DNA of 14,194 nt, taken from positions 1 through 14,194 of the forward strand of contig JASGFC010000031.1 in NCBI GenBank assembly GCA_047605865.1, written 5' to 3'. The position numbers and the translations under genes are program-made. The DNA is from JASGDC01 sp047605865 (GTDB taxonomy: Bacteria > Actinomycetota > Actinomycetes > Actinomycetales > Micrococcaceae). Below the pieces are notes generated by a model. It did no database searches. It worked only from the letters and a program-made list of their open reading frames with translations, and was not told the origin of the DNA. Shown here in pieces: positions 1 through 5,942 of this stretch; the first letter of the stretch is position 1; each line of letters begins with the position of its first letter.

Positions 1-552
1 GGTACTGATTACACAACTACTACTGGTACAAATCTTGATGCAGATACTACTACGCACCATAATACTTATGGAACTACTGGTACTACTGCACATACAACTA
101 CTTACACTACTGAAGAACACAGCGAGAAGAAGGGCGGTCTTCTACCTTGGATCGCTGGTCTTGCTGCACTAGGTCTTCTTGGTGGAGGTATTTGGGCTGC
201 TAATCGTGGTAACCATGACTCTACTGATGCTTCTGCTTCAGTTTCAGCTGCTGCTACTGATGCTTCTGCTGCTGCTAGCAATGCTGCTGGTTCAGCTTCT
301 GCTGCTGCTTCTGACGCTGCTGGTGCTGCTTCTACTGCTGCATCTGACGCTGCAAATGCCGTTTCAGAGCCTGCTGCTAATGCTACAGACCCAGATACTG
401 GTGCAGAAATTTTGCTATGGAAAGCTCCAAATGCTGACGCAGTTTACGAGCGTACAAATGGTGTTGACACACATCTAACACCTGAGCGTTGGGATGCTAT
501 GGGCAATCCAACTCCTGCTGTAGTTAATTTGACTCCAAACGTTCAATCATAA
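1..552 (+). CDS. Partial single-pass membrane protein with Ala/Ser-rich linker (3' end only)
   Basis: The reading frame is open from the left edge to TAA at 550-552, giving 183 residues with no start in the window. Residues 1-40 are Thr/Gly/His/Tyr-rich low complexity. Two lysines (43-44) precede a hydrophobic segment at about 47-67 (LLPWIAGLAALGLLGGGIWA), probably one transmembrane helix. Residues 75-122 are an Ala/Ser/Asp linker with repeated SAAASDAA-like units. The last 50 residues form a small domain ending HLTPERWDAMGNPTPAVVN. Codons are rich in GCT, ACT and GGT, like the ribosomal genes downstream, which supports this frame over the Leu-rich alternative frame. I infer an N-in membrane anchor carrying an external Ala-rich stalk and C-terminal domain. 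I do not recognise the family; the final His-Leu-Thr-x-x-x-Trp motif loosely recalls repeats in secreted actinobacterial proteins. A terminator follows, so it is transcriptionally separate from infA. Confidence 0.75.
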   Translation, partial: GTDYTTTTGTNLDADTTTHHNTYGTTGTTAHTTTYTTEEHSEKKGGLLPWIAGLAALGLLGGGIWAANRGNHDSTDASASVSAAATDASAAASNAAGSASAAASDAAGAASTAASDAANAVSEPAANATDPDTGAEILLWKAPNADAVYERTNGVDTHLTPERWDAMGNPTPAVVNLTPNVQS

Positions 553-588
553 GAACAATAGTTTTCATAAACTATACTTTTGTTCAAA

Positions 589-615
589 AGCCGTCCCAAG
601 CTGGGGCGGTTTTTG
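589..615 (+). terminator. Rho-independent terminator of the left-edge gene
   Basis: The arm CCGTCCC (591-597) pairs with GGGGCGG (603-609) with one G-U pair across the loop AAGCT, followed by TTTTT at 610-614. It lies 37 bp after the stop of the left-edge gene and upstream of the infA promoter. Confidence 0.85.
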
Positions 616-652
616 GCATCAAGGGTTGATAATCAGCACTTTATGAGCTCAT

Positions 653-682
653 TTGCTTATTACCATGTGTTTGAAGTATAAT
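653..682 (+). promoter_or_regulatory. Candidate promoter of the infA operon
   Basis: A perfect TATAAT -10 box lies at 677-682. A weak -35 match, TTGCTT (653-658), stands 18 bp upstream. The predicted start near 689 leaves about 33 nt of leader before the infA ATG. It sits just after the terminator of the previous gene and is the only good -10 box in the gap. Confidence 0.55.
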
Positions 683-721
683 TTCAAATAATCATGTGTA
701 ATTTTTACGAGATTGGAAATC

Positions 722-943
722 ATGGCTAAAGAAGGCGTTATTGAGGTAGAGGGAACTGTTGTAGAGGCACTTCCTAATGCTATGTTCCGCGTACAACTTG
801 AGAATGAGCATATTGTTCTGGCTACAATTTCCGGTAAAGTACGTCAAAATTACATCAAGATTATCCCTGAAGATAGGGTAGCGGTTGAAATGAGTCCATA
901 TGACCTCAATCGTGGCCGTATCGTATATCGCTATCGATCATAA
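722..943 (+). CDS. infA: Translation initiation factor IF-1
   Basis: This gene encodes a 73-residue S1-like OB-fold protein that binds the ribosomal A site on the 30S subunit during initiation. The sequence matches the family end to end: MAKEGVIEVEGTVVEALPN at the start, RVQLENEH, the ISGKVRQNYIKI strand and the conserved SPYDLNRGRIVYRYRS C-terminus. The ATG at 722 gives the usual MAK start and family length; an in-frame TTG at 713 would add three non-conserved residues. The Shine-Dalgarno is weak (GGA at 715-717). It is the first gene of the alpha-operon block; the rpmJ ribosome binding site overlaps its stop codon, so the two are translated together. Confidence 0.97.
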   Translation: MAKEGVIEVEGTVVEALPNAMFRVQLENEHIVLATISGKVRQNYIKIIPEDRVAVEMSPYDLNRGRIVYRYRS

Positions 944-952
944 GGACTGGCA

Positions 953-1066
953 ATGAAAGTCAAACCAAGTGTGAAGCCGATGTGCGAGAAATGTCGTGTT
1001 ATTCGCCGCAATCGCCGCGTCATGGTGATTTGCGAAAACCCACGTCACAAACAACGCCAAGGCTAA
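953..1066 (+). CDS. rpmJ: 50S ribosomal protein L36
   Basis: This is a 37-residue protein, the full normal length for L36, which is a small zinc-ribbon protein of the large subunit. It reads MKVKPSVKPMCEKCRVIRRN at the start, with the zinc ligands Cys11, Cys14, Cys27 and His32 all present, so it is the zinc-binding (C+) form. A good ribosome binding site, AAGGA (942-946), overlaps the infA stop and lies 6 nt before the ATG. It is followed by a 123-nt gap that is unusually long for this operon and contains a structured leader before rpsM. Confidence 0.96.
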   Translation: MKVKPSVKPMCEKCRVIRRNRRVMVICENPRHKQRQG

Positions 1067-1079
1067 CAAAAAAGATAAG

Positions 1080-1153
1080 AAGCGTTCTTCATAACCTATG
1101 TTATGCCGCCTCTGGATGAAGGCCAGAGTCCATTAAATGGAACAAGAACGTTT
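1080..1153 (+). promoter_or_regulatory. Candidate structured mRNA leader upstream of rpsM (four-way junction)
   Basis: A 10-bp closing stem pairs AAGCGTTCTT (1080-1089) with AAGAACGTTT (1144-1153), including one G-U pair. It encloses three hairpins: ATAAC/GTTAT (1091-1095/1100-1104), CTCTGG/CCAGAG (1110-1115/1123-1128) and TCCA/TGGA (1129-1132/1138-1141). The fold ends 19 nt before the rpsM ribosome binding site. No U-run follows, so it is not a simple terminator. The position suggests a cis-acting element for translational feedback by a ribosomal protein, as the alpha-operon leader does in Escherichia coli; the identity of the ligand is inference. An RNA processing site is an alternative. 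Confidence 0.55.
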
Positions 1154-1189
1154 AAGACCTTCACTTAGAAATAAGGAGCAACGTACCAT

Positions 1190-1564
1190 ATGGCACGTCT
1201 TGCAGGTGTAGATATTCCACGCGAAAAACGCGTTGAAATTGCACTAACATACATTTATGGAGTGGGTAAATCAAGTGCCCAAAAATCACTCAAAGAAACT
1301 GGTGTCAACCCAGATACTCGCGTTAAAGACCTTTCTGATGAAGAGCTAGGTAAACTTAGAGATTACATTGAGCAGAACTTTAAGGTTGAAGGTGACCTTC
1401 GCCGCGAAGTGGCTGCAGATATTCGTCGTAAGGTGGAAATCGGTAGTTATCAAGGAATTCGCCACCGTCGTGGACTTCCTGTACGTGGACAGCGTACAAA
1501 GACAAATGCCCGCACCCGTAAGGGACCAGCTCGTACAGTTGCTGGTAAGAAAAAGGCAGTTTAA
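1190..1564 (+). CDS. rpsM: 30S ribosomal protein S13
   Basis: S13 has 124 residues here, a typical actinobacterial length. It sits in the 30S head and contacts the P-site tRNA and the 50S bridge. The N-terminus MARLAGVDIPREKR, the helix-two-turn-helix region YIYGVGKSSAQ, the motif GSYQGIRHRRGLPVRGQRTK and the basic tail KGPARTVAGKKKAV are diagnostic. The ribosome binding site AAGGAG is at 1173-1178, 11 nt before the ATG; that spacing is long, and the site lies next to the structured leader. It is followed by rpsK after 33 nt. Confidence 0.97.
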   Translation: MARLAGVDIPREKRVEIALTYIYGVGKSSAQKSLKETGVNPDTRVKDLSDEELGKLRDYIEQNFKVEGDLRREVAADIRRKVEIGSYQGIRHRRGLPVRGQRTKTNARTRKGPARTVAGKKKAV

Positions 1565-1597
1565 CGCTAAACTTTTCCACAATCTAGGAGTATTTAT

Positions 1598-2002
1598 ATG
1601 GCCATGAAGGCAGGAGCAGGCGCGGCACGGAAGCCACGTCGTAGAGATAAAAAGAATGTTGCGGTTGGACAAGCGCACATTAAGAGTACATTCAACAATA
1701 CTATTATTTCAATTACAGACCCTAATGGAGCGGTGATTTCTTGGTCATCAGCTGGTGGGGTAGGTTTCAAAGGTTCTCGTAAATCTACACCTTTCGCAGC
1801 TCAACTTGCTGCTGAAGCTGCAGCTAAGCGTGCCCAAGAACATGGTATGCGTAAAGTTGATGTTTTTGTTAAAGGCCCAGGATCTGGTCGTGAACTTGCT
1901 ATTCGTTCACTGCAGGCTTCGGGACTAGAGGTTGGATCAATCCAAGATGTAACACCAGTTGCTTTCAACGGATGCCGTCCTCCAAAACGCCGCCGCGTGT
2001 AA
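1598..2002 (+). CDS. rpsK: 30S ribosomal protein S11
   Basis: S11 has 134 residues and sits on the 30S platform, lining the mRNA exit path. The family signature is clear: HIKSTFNNTIISITDPNG, then SSAGGVGFKGSRKSTPFAAQ, RKVDVFVKGPGSGRE and the C-terminal PVAFNGCRPPKRRRV. The start ATG at 1598 is 7 nt after TAGGAG (1585-1590); an in-frame ATG two codons later would be spaced too far away. The operon has no rpsD between this gene and rpoA, unlike Mycobacterium but as in several other actinobacterial lineages. Confidence 0.97.
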   Translation: MAMKAGAGAARKPRRRDKKNVAVGQAHIKSTFNNTIISITDPNGAVISWSSAGGVGFKGSRKSTPFAAQLAAEAAAKRAQEHGMRKVDVFVKGPGSGRELAIRSLQASGLEVGSIQDVTPVAFNGCRPPKRRRV

Positions 2003-2057
2003 TGCACAACTTATTAAACTTATAACAAACCGTCACCCCATCCACTAGACTAGTCAG

Positions 2058-2084
2058 GCGAAATATCGGACTCGATGATTTCGC
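2058..2084 (+). promoter_or_regulatory. Candidate regulatory hairpin before rpoA
   Basis: The outer stem pairs GCGAAAT (2058-2064) with ATTTCGC (2078-2084). The inner stem pairs ATCG (2065-2068) with CGAT (2073-2076) around the loop GACT, with G2077 bulged. This gives 11 bp in total. It ends 3 nt before the AAAGGA ribosome binding site of rpoA (2087-2092) and has no U-run, so it looks like a translational or processing element rather than a terminator. Confidence 0.5.
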
Positions 2085-2099
2085 TGAAAGGAATGTTAA

Positions 2100-3125
2100 G
2101 TGCTAATTGCACAGCGACCAACTCTGTCTGAAAAAGTAATTGCTGATAACCGTTCACAGTTCGTTATTGAACCGCTTGAACCTGGCTTCGGATACACGCT
2201 TGGAAACTCAATGCGTCGTACCCTTTTGTCATCTATCCCAGGTGCTGCAGTAACTAGTATTCGAATTGAAGGCGTTCTTCATGAGTTTACTACAATCTCT
2301 GGCGTCAAAGAAGATGTAACAGAAATCATTCTCAACCTTAAAAATCTTGTAGTTTCATCGGAGCACGATGAACCAGTTGTAGTTTACCTACGCAAATCTG
2401 GCCCTGGCGAAGTTACAGCTGCAGATATCACAGAACATGCAGGAATTGAGATTTACAACCCTGAACTTCATATTGCAACTTTGAATTCCAAAGCAAATTT
2501 TGAGCTTGAACTTACTATTGAGCGTGGCCGTGGTTACGTTTCAGCTGCTCAGAATAAAGCTATGGAAGCTGAAGTAGGACGTATCCCTGTAGACTCTATT
2601 TACTCTCCAGTGCTTAAAGTTAACTATCGTGTTGAAGCAACTCGTGTTGAACAGCGTACTGACTTTGACCGCCTCATCATTGATGTTGAAACTAAAAGCT
2701 CAATGAAGCCAGCTGATGCATTGTCTTCTGCTGGTTCTACACTCGTTGAACTCTTTGGTTTAGCACGAGAGCTTAATCCAGAAGCTGAAGGTATTGAAAT
2801 TGGACCTTCTCCTACGGATGCAGCACTGGCACAAGACCTTGCGGTACCAATTGAAGATATGGACTTAACTGTCCGTTCTTACAACTGCTTAAAGCGTGAA
2901 GGTATTCACACTGTAGGTGAGCTTGTTGCTCGCTCAGAAGCAGATCTAATGGAAATTCGTAACTTTGGCTCTAAGTCAATTGTTGAGGTTAAAGCTAAAC
3001 TACAGGAAATGGGTCTTGCTCTTAAAGACTCTCCTCCAGGATTTGATCTTGCAGCTGCCATGAACGAATCTGATGAAAATGACGACACAGCACTATTCTC
3101 TGACTCTGAAGCAGACGAAGAATAA
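2100..3125 (+). CDS. rpoA: DNA-directed RNA polymerase subunit alpha
   Basis: This 341-residue subunit dimerises to nucleate RNA polymerase assembly and contacts promoter UP elements and activators. The N-terminal assembly domain (about 1-230) shows FVIEPLEPGFGYTLGNSMRRTLLSSIPGAA-type sequence and VTSIRIEGVLHEF. The C-terminal DNA-binding domain (about 245-315) contains VRSYNCLKREGIHTVGEL and NFGSKSIVEVK; Arg259 and Asn262 align with Escherichia coli Arg265 and Asn268, which bind the UP element. A short acidic tail (about 322-341) follows, as in other actinobacteria. The start is GTG at 2100, 7 nt after AAAGGA. The gap before it carries a strong hairpin; rplQ follows after 13 nt with its ribosome binding site overlapping this stop. 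Confidence 0.98.
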   Translation: MLIAQRPTLSEKVIADNRSQFVIEPLEPGFGYTLGNSMRRTLLSSIPGAAVTSIRIEGVLHEFTTISGVKEDVTEIILNLKNLVVSSEHDEPVVVYLRKSGPGEVTAADITEHAGIEIYNPELHIATLNSKANFELELTIERGRGYVSAAQNKAMEAEVGRIPVDSIYSPVLKVNYRVEATRVEQRTDFDRLIIDVETKSSMKPADALSSAGSTLVELFGLARELNPEAEGIEIGPSPTDAALAQDLAVPIEDMDLTVRSYNCLKREGIHTVGELVARSEADLMEIRNFGSKSIVEVKAKLQEMGLALKDSPPGFDLAAAMNESDENDDTALFSDSEADEE

Positions 3126-3138
3126 GGAGATATAAAGA

Positions 3139-3735
3139 ATGCCAACTCCAACTAAAGGACGCCGGCTTGGTGGAAGTTCTTCTCACCAGAAGCTAATGTT
3201 GCAGAACCTTTCTGCTTCACTTTTTGAACACAAACGTATTAAAACTACAGAAACTAAAGCAAAACGACTCCAACCATTTGCTGAAAGCCTGATTACTCTA
3301 GCGAAGAAAGGTGATTTGAGCTCACGTCGTAAAGTTGCTTCAATGATTAGCGACAAGACTACTGTTCATGAGCTTTTCACTGATATTGCTGAAACAATGG
3401 CCAACCGTGAAGGTGGTTACACTCGTATCACTAAGATTGGCAACCGTAAGGGAGATGCAGCTCCAATGGCTGTTATTGAACTTGTGACTGAAACTGTTGC
3501 ACCAAAATCTTCTTCTAAGAAAACCACTGCTAAGAAAGCTACTCCAGCTGGTAAAAAGTCTGATACACAGGAAACAGCTAGTGAAAGCCAGGATCAGGCA
3601 CTTCCAAGTGATACTGATGCTCCTGCAACTCCGGATGCGGCTTCAGCTGAAGGTGACATCAAAGATGCTGTTGCATCTGCAGATGAAAACACACTAGCAA
3701 ACGAAGAAGCTACAGCTGAGGAAGATACAAAATAA
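3139..3735 (+). CDS. rplQ: 50S ribosomal protein L17 with long charged tail
   Basis: L17 is a large-subunit protein near the peptide exit. The conserved core is residues 1 to about 116: MPTPTKGRRLGGSSSHQKLM, then LFEHKRIKTTETKAKRLQP and YTRITKIGNRKGDAAPMAVIEL. The protein has 198 residues in total because of an approximately 80-residue low-complexity tail, first Lys-rich (about 121-139), then Ala/Asp/Glu/Ser-rich to the end. Extended tails on L17 are common in actinobacteria; their role is unclear to me. The ribosome binding site AAGGAG (3124-3129) overlaps the rpoA stop, so the two are likely coupled. It is the last gene before a strong terminator. Confidence 0.96.
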   Translation: MPTPTKGRRLGGSSSHQKLMLQNLSASLFEHKRIKTTETKAKRLQPFAESLITLAKKGDLSSRRKVASMISDKTTVHELFTDIAETMANREGGYTRITKIGNRKGDAAPMAVIELVTETVAPKSSSKKTTAKKATPAGKKSDTQETASESQDQALPSDTDAPATPDAASAEGDIKDAVASADENTLANEEATAEEDTK

Positions 3736-3757
3736 CTTCTTGCAGTATATAGATTCT

Positions 3758-3797
3758 AAAATCCCCTTAACTTATTTGACGTTAAGGGGATTTTATA
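3758..3797 (+). terminator. Strong terminator ending the alpha operon
   Basis: AAAATCCCCTTAAC (3758-3771) pairs perfectly over 14 bp with GTTAAGGGGATTTT (3781-3794) around a 9-nt loop. The A-tract and T-tract flanks make it usable in both directions. It separates rplQ from truA, whose start is only 35 nt downstream of the stem. Confidence 0.9.
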
Positions 3798-3829
3798 TTC
3801 TCATTCTTCACTAAAGGTAAGATTGATGT

Positions 3830-4693
3830 ATGCGGGTTAAAATTATTCTTGCCTATGATGGTGCTTGGTTTCAAGGCTGGGGTATTCAACCAGATGCTCC
3901 AACAATCCAAGGTGTTTTAGAACAAACGCTACAAACTATAACCGGTAGGTTAATCAGAACTACAGTGGCTGGAAGAACTGATACTGGCGTTCATGCTCAA
4001 GGACAAGTGGTTCATTGCGATATGAGCGAGGCGGAGTGGTATACCTTTGTGTCAGACTATCAAGACTCTTCTGAAGCATTTATCCGCAGAGTAAATGGCC
4101 TGTTACAACTTATTACCATGCAAGTAACTGGCACGAAACTTGCAAAGGGTGCCATTCAAATCAAATCGGTTGAGCCAGTGGCTGAATCTTTTGATGCACG
4201 ATTCTCAGCCTTATGGCGTAGATATAGCTATACTATTGAAGATAAAACCACTGGCTGGAATCCGCTAAACAGACACTGTGTTTTGCATTATCGTGGACAG
4301 CTTGATGAAAATGCCATGAATGTAGCTTCTCAGCTCCTTCTTGGCGAACACAATTTTATTGCATTTTGTAAGCCTCGTCAGGGGGCAACAACCATTAGAA
4401 CTTTACAAGAGATGTATTGGAAACGTCACGATGGATTATTGACAGTACATCTCAAAGCAGATGCCTTTTGTCATCATATGGTTCGGTCTTTAGTGGGTGC
4501 TACATTGATGGTGGGCAGTGGTGAAAGAGAGCCTAAGTGGCTCTATGAAAGACTTCAATTACAGCAACGTAATGCAGAAGCTAATATTGCGCCTGGACAT
4601 GCTCTCGTTTTAGAAGAGATTGGTTACCCAGAAGAAAAAGAATGGGCTATGAGAGCTGATTTAACAAGAGCAAAGCGAAATTTCTCACAATAA
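3830..4693 (+). CDS. truA: tRNA pseudouridine(38-40) synthase
   Basis: TruA isomerises uridines 38, 39 and 40 in the anticodon stem-loop of many tRNAs. It is 287 residues long, near the family norm. The N-terminal strand RVKIILAYDGAWFQGW is followed by TIQGVLEQTL and the catalytic motif VAGRTDTGVHAQGQV with Asp51 as nucleophile. ARFSALWRRYSYTI supplies the conserved active-site Tyr132, and FCHHMVRSLVGATLMVGSG is the typical C-terminal motif. The ATG at 3830 is 11 nt after AAAGGT (3813-3818). An overlapping out-of-frame ATG at 3826 stops after three sense codons. It stands between two transcription units, after a strong terminator, so it is probably driven by read-through or by its own weak promoter. 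Confidence 0.96.
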   Translation: MRVKIILAYDGAWFQGWGIQPDAPTIQGVLEQTLQTITGRLIRTTVAGRTDTGVHAQGQVVHCDMSEAEWYTFVSDYQDSSEAFIRRVNGLLQLITMQVTGTKLAKGAIQIKSVEPVAESFDARFSALWRRYSYTIEDKTTGWNPLNRHCVLHYRGQLDENAMNVASQLLLGEHNFIAFCKPRQGATTIRTLQEMYWKRHDGLLTVHLKADAFCHHMVRSLVGATLMVGSGEREPKWLYERLQLQQRNAEANIAPGHALVLEEIGYPEEKEWAMRADLTRAKRNFSQ

Positions 4694-4698
4694 TCGGT

Positions 4699-4727
4699 TT
4701 GACTGGATTTTTATATCACGATACAAT
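4699..4727 (+). promoter_or_regulatory. Promoter of rplM-rpsI
   Basis: TTGACT (4699-4704) and TACAAT (4722-4727) are separated by 17 bp, one mismatch each from the sigma-70-type consensus. The predicted start is near 4734, giving an approximately 90-nt leader before rplM. It lies directly after the truA stop, so rplM-rpsI forms its own unit. Confidence 0.82.
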
Positions 4728-4734
4728 TAAATGT

Positions 4735-4788
4735 CAGTCTATAAAGACTGTGCCTGCATTCCAGGCGTAGTGCCTTAAAAAGCATTAC
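4735..4788 (+). promoter_or_regulatory. Candidate structured leader of rplM (three hairpins)
   Basis: Three hairpins follow each other closely: CAGTCT/AGACTG (4735-4740/4745-4750, loop ATAA), GCCTG/CAGGC (4752-4756/4762-4766, loop CATTC) and GTAGTGC/GCATTAC (4767-4773/4782-4788, one G-U pair). They begin at the predicted transcript start and end 25 nt before the rplM ribosome binding site. L13 leaders that regulate rplM-rpsI are known in Firmicutes; whether this is an actinobacterial counterpart is inference from position and fold only. Confidence 0.5.
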
Positions 4789-4825
4789 ATGTGAAAACAA
4801 TAAACTAGAAACGAAGGCAATACTC

Positions 4826-5269
4826 GTGCGTACTTATACTCCGAAGCCAGGTGACGTAACACGCCAGTGGCATATTATTGATGCTACTGATGTCGTACTT
4901 GGACGTCTTGCAAGCCAAGCCGCAACACTTCTACGCGGTAAGCACAAGACAATTTTTGCACCCCATCAAGATACTGGGGACTTCGTCATCATCATCAACG
5001 CAGACAAAGTTGCTCTAACAGGTTCTAAACTTCAGCAAAAGATGGCGTACCACCACTCTGGTTACCCAGGTGGATTACGCTCTACAAGCTATGCAGAACT
5101 TTTGGAGAAAAACCCAGTTCGTGCTGTTGAAAAAGCTGTCAAGGGAATGCTTCCTAAAAACTCTCTAGGAGCACAAACTGCCTCTAAACTTAAGGTATAC
5201 GCTGGTTCTGAGCATCCACATGCTGCACAGAATCCAGAAACTTTTGAGATTACACAGGTAGCCCAATAA
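4826..5269 (+). CDS. rplM: 50S ribosomal protein L13
   Basis: L13 is an early-assembly protein of the large subunit. The 147-residue sequence shows WHIIDATDVVLGRLASQAA, LRGKHKTIFAPHQDTGDFV, INADKVALTGSK, the YHHSGYPGG loop and AVKGMLPKNSLG, all family hallmarks. It begins with GTG at 4826, 8 nt after GAAGG (4813-4817). It is the first gene of the rplM-rpsI pair, with rpsI 22 nt downstream, and is preceded by a strong promoter and a long folded leader. Confidence 0.97.
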   Translation: MRTYTPKPGDVTRQWHIIDATDVVLGRLASQAATLLRGKHKTIFAPHQDTGDFVIIINADKVALTGSKLQQKMAYHHSGYPGGLRSTSYAELLEKNPVRAVEKAVKGMLPKNSLGAQTASKLKVYAGSEHPHAAQNPETFEITQVAQ

Positions 5270-5291
5270 AATTAACATCTCAAGGAGAAAT

Positions 5292-5852
5292 GTGGCTCTA
5301 AATAACGAAGAGCAGATCACTGCTGAAGATCAGGATCAGGAAATCACTCCTGATACACCTGATACAGCACAAGATCAGCAAGATGATGCTGAAGAACTCA
5401 CTGAATACACAAGTGAAACACCTCAAGCTGAAGTAAAAACGAAAAAAGATCGCCCAGCGCTAACTCAAGATGGTTCTGCTGTTGGTCGTCGTAAGCAAGC
5501 AATTGCTCGCGTTCGTTTGACTCCTGGTTCAGGTGAATGGATTATCAATGGTAGAAAGCTAGAAGAATATTTTCCAAATAAACTTCATCAGCAAGAAGCA
5601 AATGATCCATTCAAACTTCTAGAACTAGAAGACAGCTACGATGTTTCTGCACGTATTTCTGGTGGTGGCCCAAGCGGTCAGGCTGGCGCATTGCGTCTAG
5701 CTATCGCTCGTGCTCTTAATGACATTGATCAAGACAATAATCGTCCTGAACTCAAAAAAGCTGGTTTTTTAACTCGTGATGCACGTGTTAAAGAACGTAA
5801 GAAGGCTGGTCTTAAGAAAGCGCGTAAGGCTCCACAGTTCTCAAAGCGTTAA
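5292..5852 (+). CDS. rpsI: 30S ribosomal protein S9 with acidic N-terminal extension
   Basis: S9 sits in the 30S head; its C-terminal tail reaches the P-site tRNA. The conserved domain is residues 63-186: AVGRRKQAIARVRLTPGSG, ARISGGGPSGQAGALRLAIA, FLTRDARVKERKKAGLKKAR and the canonical end FSKR. About 60 N-terminal residues are an acidic Glu/Asp/Gln/Thr extension, longer than in many actinobacteria; total length is 186. The start is GTG at 5292, only 4 nt after AAGGAG (5282-5287). An out-of-frame ATG at 5290 overlaps it as ATGTG and would encode only three residues. It is the last gene of its unit, closed by a terminator. Confidence 0.95.
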   Translation: MALNNEEQITAEDQDQEITPDTPDTAQDQQDDAEELTEYTSETPQAEVKTKKDRPALTQDGSAVGRRKQAIARVRLTPGSGEWIINGRKLEEYFPNKLHQQEANDPFKLLELEDSYDVSARISGGGPSGQAGALRLAIARALNDIDQDNNRPELKKAGFLTRDARVKERKKAGLKKARKAPQFSKR

Positions 5853-5865
5853 TCTTTATACGAAC

Positions 5866-5900
5866 AAAATATCCCACACTTTATGGTGTGGGATATTTTT
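5866..5900 (+). terminator. Terminator after rpsI
   Basis: ATATCCCACAC (5869-5879) pairs perfectly with GTGTGGGATAT (5886-5896), extended by AAA/TTT, around the loop TTTATG, and runs into a T-tract. It ends the rplM-rpsI unit before glmM. Confidence 0.9.
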
Positions 5901-5942
5901 ATGCGTGAAAGCTTTAAGTACCTCTCTTTAGCGCTCACGCTG

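Noticed and set aside
179..478. Leu-rich 99-codon frame (+) near the left edge
   Set aside because: It begins with TTG, has no ribosome binding site, and is the frame-shifted reading of GCT/TCT-rich codons of the partial gene at 1-552. The frame-1 reading gives a sensible domain layout and native codon use.
713..943. IF-1 starting at TTG 713
   Set aside because: It adds three non-conserved residues; the ATG at 722 gives the universal MAK start and normal length.
1080..1153. tRNA gene suggested by the 74-nt cloverleaf shape
   Set aside because: There is no T-loop TTCGA-type sequence, no D-loop GG, no 7-bp acceptor geometry and no proper 7-nt anticodon loop; the closing stem is 10 bp.
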